Shown here: in pieces, positions 60,139 through 64,000 of the stretch
How positions within the stretch are numbered: position 1 is the stretch's first letter
Layout of the letters: every line of letters starts with the position of its first letter
Assembly: GCF_014066305.1 (NCBI RefSeq)
Contig: NW_023501105.1
Span: 1 to 64,000 of the forward strand
Direction of reading: 5' to 3'
Length of the DNA: 64,000 bases
Source of the DNA: Letharia columbiana
Lineage: Eukaryota; Ascomycota; Lecanoromycetes; Lecanorales; Parmeliaceae
Notes under the pieces: generated by a model
Told to the model about the DNA's origin: nothing
Databases searched by the model: none
Seen by the model: only the letters and a program-made list of their open reading frames with translations
Made by a program: the position numbers and the translations under genes

Positions 60139-60590
60139 CCCACTGCGCCAAGTCCACCCCTGCACTCACAAGCTGCGACCCATTCAGGCTCTCCTCGGAA
60201 TGCAGACTCGGACTCTCTCTTCCACAGCCGCTTGCCTTTTTATCCTCATGACTTGAAGATGGTCTAATGTAGACGAGCACCAAGCATGTCGAAATGTGGT
60301 GTTCCCAGCCACTCTCCGCTAGGACCTGTGCGCATGTCGGCTATATCACTCTATTTCTATGGGGTCAAAGACATCCCCCAGAAGATTTTAGAGATAGAAT
60401 CAATCATCCTTCTACATCACCGTGTTCACATATCATCCTTTTTGACAAAACATAGCTCGAAACAGATTGTTGACGCATGGCTAATTGACATCAGTGAACT
60501 CAGTCGGAACTTCTCATGGCCACTGAGCTATGAAGGATATATAAGAAAATTATATAAAGGTACGGCTAAAACTTAACCGCGCATGCCAAG
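60139..60590. other. normal-composition flank, no gene supported
   Basis: A 96-codon frame at 60286-60576 lacks family features and runs into repeat-like sequence. Confidence 0.3.
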
Positions 60591-60880
60591 ACGCCAAGAT
60601 TTAGTAACCCTAGCCCTACTTTCGGAAGCCACTGTAGCGGGGACCCTAGAACTATCTCCCGGGAGCGCATTGGAATCTAGGAATCACCATTGGGCATGAC
60701 AGAGGCAATGACCCGAGTCTACAACTGAGCTCAATTCAGGCGGAATCACGAAGCAGATCTCAGTGCATTGCCCAGGCAAATCTTCAGGCGGGGTATCATC
60801 CGAGATTTTGGCGCTAATTAGTTGTTATCGGCGTCTTGGCGGATGCAGGACTTTCGATGGCAGACCTCGGTTAAACAAAT
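60590..60880. mobile_element. degenerate MITE copy
   Basis: One arm (GGATGCAGGACTTTCGATGG, about 60838-60876) is the diverged reverse complement of the MITE terminus at 31565-31603. ACCCTAGCCCTACTTTCGGA near 60606 matches MITE interior sequence. Confidence 0.55.
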
Positions 60881-60928
60881 CAACGCAAGGTTTCCAGCTA
60901 CATTAGGTATGATGCATCAGAGGCCCAA

Positions 60929-61201
60929 ATGCATGCGGCAACTTTGCTACCACTCGTATTCAACAGTGACACATGCGGAGGAAGCATGGGTTTTGACCCC
61001 AACACGAGCATAATTGTCATGCAGGGTTTCCCTTACGAAGAATTTGCTTACGAGGCTGCCAATCAGGGGGGGGAACGGATGTGGTTTGAAGCTATTCACA
61101 AGAACGGTGAGTGACACATGCGGGGGAAGCATGGGGTTTTACGCCAACATGAGTATATCGTGCAGGGTTTCTCTTGCGAAGGAATTGCTTACGGAGTAGC
61201 C
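60929..61201 (+). pseudogene. duplicated coding-like fragment, unknown
   Basis: A first copy reads DTCGGSMGFDPNTSIIVMQG, then FPYEEFAYEAANQGGERMW. A second copy 146 bp downstream (61109-61201) reads DTCGGSMGFYANMSI before decaying. The text looks coding but I do not recognise a family. It may be a transposon-carried fragment. Confidence 0.35.
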
Positions 61202-61610
61202 CGTAATTATTCTTCATAGGTTGGATAGACACGTGTATAGATAATCAATCAATCAATATAACTTTATCAATTTGAGCCCGATTATTAGAAAAACTTAAAA
61301 TTCTAATAATTATATTTTATCTTCTTTTATTATTTTTTTCTAGTTTTTAATTATATTGTTGTACAATAATAAATTATAAGAATTAGATTTTGAAGATTGC
61401 AAATCCTAGTGAATACGAGTATCGTATCTTGCAGCAGTCTAGAACGGTTCCCGTCCCTCGACATGCAGCCTGATGCACGCTAAAGTATTCCCAGCTGATG
61501 GTGCACAACGAGTAAAGATTTGCTAAGCAAGTCTCGGGTTTTCTTTTTTCCTTCTCTCCCTTCTTCCTCTCCATCTCAGTAGTGCATAATTATACATATT
61601 CCATCGCAAA
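61202..61610. other. intergenic, permease promoter region
   Basis: Includes a 120-bp AT-rich patch (about 61260-61390). A CT-rich stretch (about 61540-61575) lies just before the permease ATG. Confidence 0.4.
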
Positions 61611-63395
61611 ATGACTCTTCCATCGCCGTCAACGTCGCCGTCGTCGCCCACGGGTGGCATCGAGCTCAAAAATGCGACTCAAGTGCTTGAGCAAGAACAG
61701 CCGCCGGAAGCTGTGGATGCGTACCAGAACCCCTGGCACACGATCTTCGACCGCGGCGATATGCGGCGACTGGGGAAGAAGCAAGAGTATAGAAGAGTCT
61801 TCGGCCCTCTCGCTACTTTCGGCTTTATCTCGATGTATCTCTGTACCTGGGAGTACATCCTCGTCTCCGTTTCCGGCGGACTGATCAATGGAGGGTTTGG
61901 AGGACTTGTATGGGAATACATCTTCACCGCTTTCGCTTTCGGCTCAGTCGTGATTACGATGGCGGAAATGACATCCATGGCTCCAACGTCGGGCGGACAG
62001 TATCATTGGATATCCGAATTCAGCCCGCCTCGCTATCAGAAATATCTCAGCTACGCAGCTGGCTGGACATCTGCGCTCGGATGGCTCACGGGAAATGCGA
62101 GTGGCTACTTCATCATGTCAACTCTCGTTGAAGCGCTCGTCGAGGTATACGATCCCTCGTGGAGTTTCACGAATTGGCAGTCAACGTTGGTGATGATATT
62201 CTTCCTCATAACGACGATCTATTTCAATACCTGGGGAGCGAGGCTGTTGCCTGCGATTGAGGTTGTGTCTCTGGTGTTCCATCTGGCTGGATTTGTTATT
62301 ACGATCGTACCTCTCTGGGTTTTGGCGCCGAAGAACTCGGCTAGCGATGTTTTCGGACCAGTTGTCAATGGAGGTGGTTGGAGTAGTGCTGGCACTTCGT
62401 TTTTGGTGGGGACGATAACAATCCTTTTCTCGAACTTGGGACCGGACGCCGCTGTTCATATTGGTAAGTTGAGAAAAGCCGGTATGATAGCAATAGCTAA
62501 GACTTGTCTAGCCGAAGAAGTAAAAGATGCCGCTGTCGTTATTCCGTGGGCTATGGTCGTGAGCTATTTCCTCAATGCAGGTAGATTCTGCCTCTGCTAG
62601 TCAAAATGAGCCTATGCTGACTATATGCAGCCCTCGGATTCGCAATGATGATCACAATGCTATTCACCGTTGGCAGCCTCGAAGATGCGATAAATGCATC
62701 CTCACCCTTCCAGAATTCATTTGCGAATACTGGATCCACGGGCGTCAACGTTGCGCTCACAGTCATTCTGGCCCTTCTCATCGGGGCTGCAAACATCACA
62801 TCCCTTGCAACCACTTCCAGGGAAGTCTGGGCATTTGCAAGAGACGGAGGCACCCCAGGCCACCGTTGGATCTCAAAAGTAAGTCTGTCCTATTTTGCCT
62901 TTCCACTGTTTGCTAATCCGTCTTCTTTCATAGGTCCACCATCACCAAAACGTTCCCTTCAACGCCGTCCTCATCACCTCCTTCCTCTCCTTCATCCTCT
63001 GCTTAATCCAACTCGGCAGCACAGTAGCCTTCAACATCATAATCTCGCTCAATCTAATCGCTTTTCTCGGCACCTACCTGATCTCCATCGGCTGTCTCCT
63101 TCTCAAACGCTTCCGACACGAACCTTTACCACCCGCGCGCTTCAGTCTCGGTCGCTGGGGTCTGCCGGTCAATTTGTTCGCGTTCTTTTACTCGCTGCTT
63201 ACCTTCGTGTTTAGCTGTTTCCCAGTCAGCGTGCCGGTCGACGCGAGTACTGCAAATTGGGGGCCTGCTATCTGGGGCGGCGTGCTGGGTATTGCATTGG
63301 TGTCGTACCTGGTGCAGGGGAGGAGGGATTACAAGGGTCCGGTTGTCTTTGTAGCAGGGGTCAGAAAGGAAGGGATGGGGTTGCAAACGGCGTAA
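61611..63395 (+). CDS. APC-family amino acid / GABA / choline-type permease
   Basis: Four exons (61611-62463, 62512-62580, 62631-62878, 62934-63395) with introns of 48, 50 and 55 bp give 543 residues. A hydrophilic N-terminus precedes about 12 membrane helices. Fungal APC/ACT-type motifs are visible: ATFGFISMYLCTWEYILVSV, then GGLVWEY, EMTSMAPTSGGQYHWISEFS, WLTGNASGYF, GPDAAVHI-AEEVKDAAVVIP (helix 6-7 loop, split by intron 1) and TTSREVWAFARDGGTPGHRW. Related yeast carriers (UGA4, HNM1) import GABA and choline; the substrate here cannot be fixed by sequence alone. It is a plasma-membrane proton symporter by family. All frames are intact. Confidence 0.92.
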
Positions 63396-63659
63396 GATGC
63401 AGTACGAGCTGGAGGCCGCCTGTGGATACATTGGCGGTAGGAGATACGGCGACCGGTCTCCCCCAATGCTGCACAAGCTGGGAGTCGACTAAGGGTTTCT
63501 TGGCAGTATCAGATACCGAAAGCAGGTCAACAGGAAATCAGTTGAGAACGTTCTATTTGCTTTGGCGCTATGGGCCTAGCGGTTCGTGTCGTGCCTACGG
63601 CAACCCATACTAACAGCGGGTCAACCCCGCGAATTCCGTTTTCTGAAACTCGCAACGCC
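63396..63659. other. 3' flank of the permease gene
   Basis: No gene supported. Confidence 0.3.
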
Positions 63660-63920
63660 ATATTTCATAGCCACCTCTCAATTCATATACCAAAATTGAT
63701 ACGATAGCTCTATAGAGTATAAAGATTTATATCAAAAATCCTAAACGCTAAGACTCTTACGTTAAGATCTTAAATAATTTCTATCTAAAGCGTTACCTAG
63801 ACAATACGCTTAGAAGAACTTTCCTATTACGCCTTAGAAAGATATCTCTAAAAGAGGTTTCAAACGATAGGGTTTAAGGGCTAGGGTTTTCGATAAGTGG
63901 TTTGAGGTTGACCCCCGTGT
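63660..63920. mobile_element. RIP-mutated fragment of the MITE-associated repeat
   Basis: GCGTTACCTAGACAATACGC corresponds to GGGTTACCTGGACAATACG at about 31640, with G-to-A type changes. GGGCTAGGGTTTTCGA also matches the MITE interior. AT content rises locally. Confidence 0.5.
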
Positions 63921-64000
63921 TAGTAATTGTGGGTTGCCGAGATCCGATATCGGCGAACCTTTCTTCGCTCCAAATCCTGAGCATGATTGAGTCACTCCAC

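Overview
This looks like nuclear DNA of a filamentous ascomycete (Pezizomycotina, plausibly Dothideomycetes). Genes carry short 46-80 bp introns with GT(A)AGT donors and CTGAC/CTAAC branch sites. Recognisable fungal families are present (Zn2Cys6 regulator, NRPS-like reductase, HR-PKS, PTH11-like receptor, UstYa). A 28-kb AT-rich block has the repeat-induced point mutation (RIP) signature. I saw no rRNA, tRNA or CRISPR array. Exon coordinates below were derived by hand from splice signals and frame continuity.

Left part (1-15 kb): intact and decayed genes are mixed. An S1/P1-type nuclease and a Ser/Thr-rich secreted protein appear intact. A Zn2Cys6 transcription factor, an NRPS-like carboxylate reductase (A-T-R), a PTH11-like membrane protein, an FSH1-type serine hydrolase and the 3' end of a highly reducing PKS are all broken by single-base frameshifts, stops or truncation. 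Together the last five look like a dead secondary-metabolite locus.

Middle part (15-26 kb): ordinary genes. These are a secreted phospholipase B, an EI24/RRT8-type membrane protein with a GC-AG intron, a hypothetical protein, a second Ser/Thr-rich secreted protein and an SRR1-domain protein.

26-31.3 kb, the most interesting stretch: a compact dikaritin-type RiPP locus. It holds an eroded S41-family peptidase (ustP/phomP type), an 88-residue secreted precursor with four 14-residue repeats separated by KEX2 sites (Lys-Arg), and an intact seven-exon UstYa-family (DUF3328) protein with both HxxHC motifs. The repeated core is unusual, Trp/Gly-rich with no Cys or Tyr. This locus borders the AT-rich block directly.

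31.3-60.1 kb: a mobile-element graveyard. It contains a TA-flanked MITE, then a RIP-saturated block bounded by a 149-bp direct repeat. Inside are two minus-strand Ty3/gypsy relics, a repeat-rich unidentified AT segment, and two much less mutated non-autonomous LTR elements. One of these sits inside the RT domain of a gypsy copy with a perfect 5-bp target duplication. The other carries a CCTG-rich higher-order satellite.

60.1-64 kb: MITE remnants, a short duplicated coding-like segment, and an intact four-exon APC-family amino acid/choline/GABA-type permease, followed by another RIP-degraded repeat fragment.
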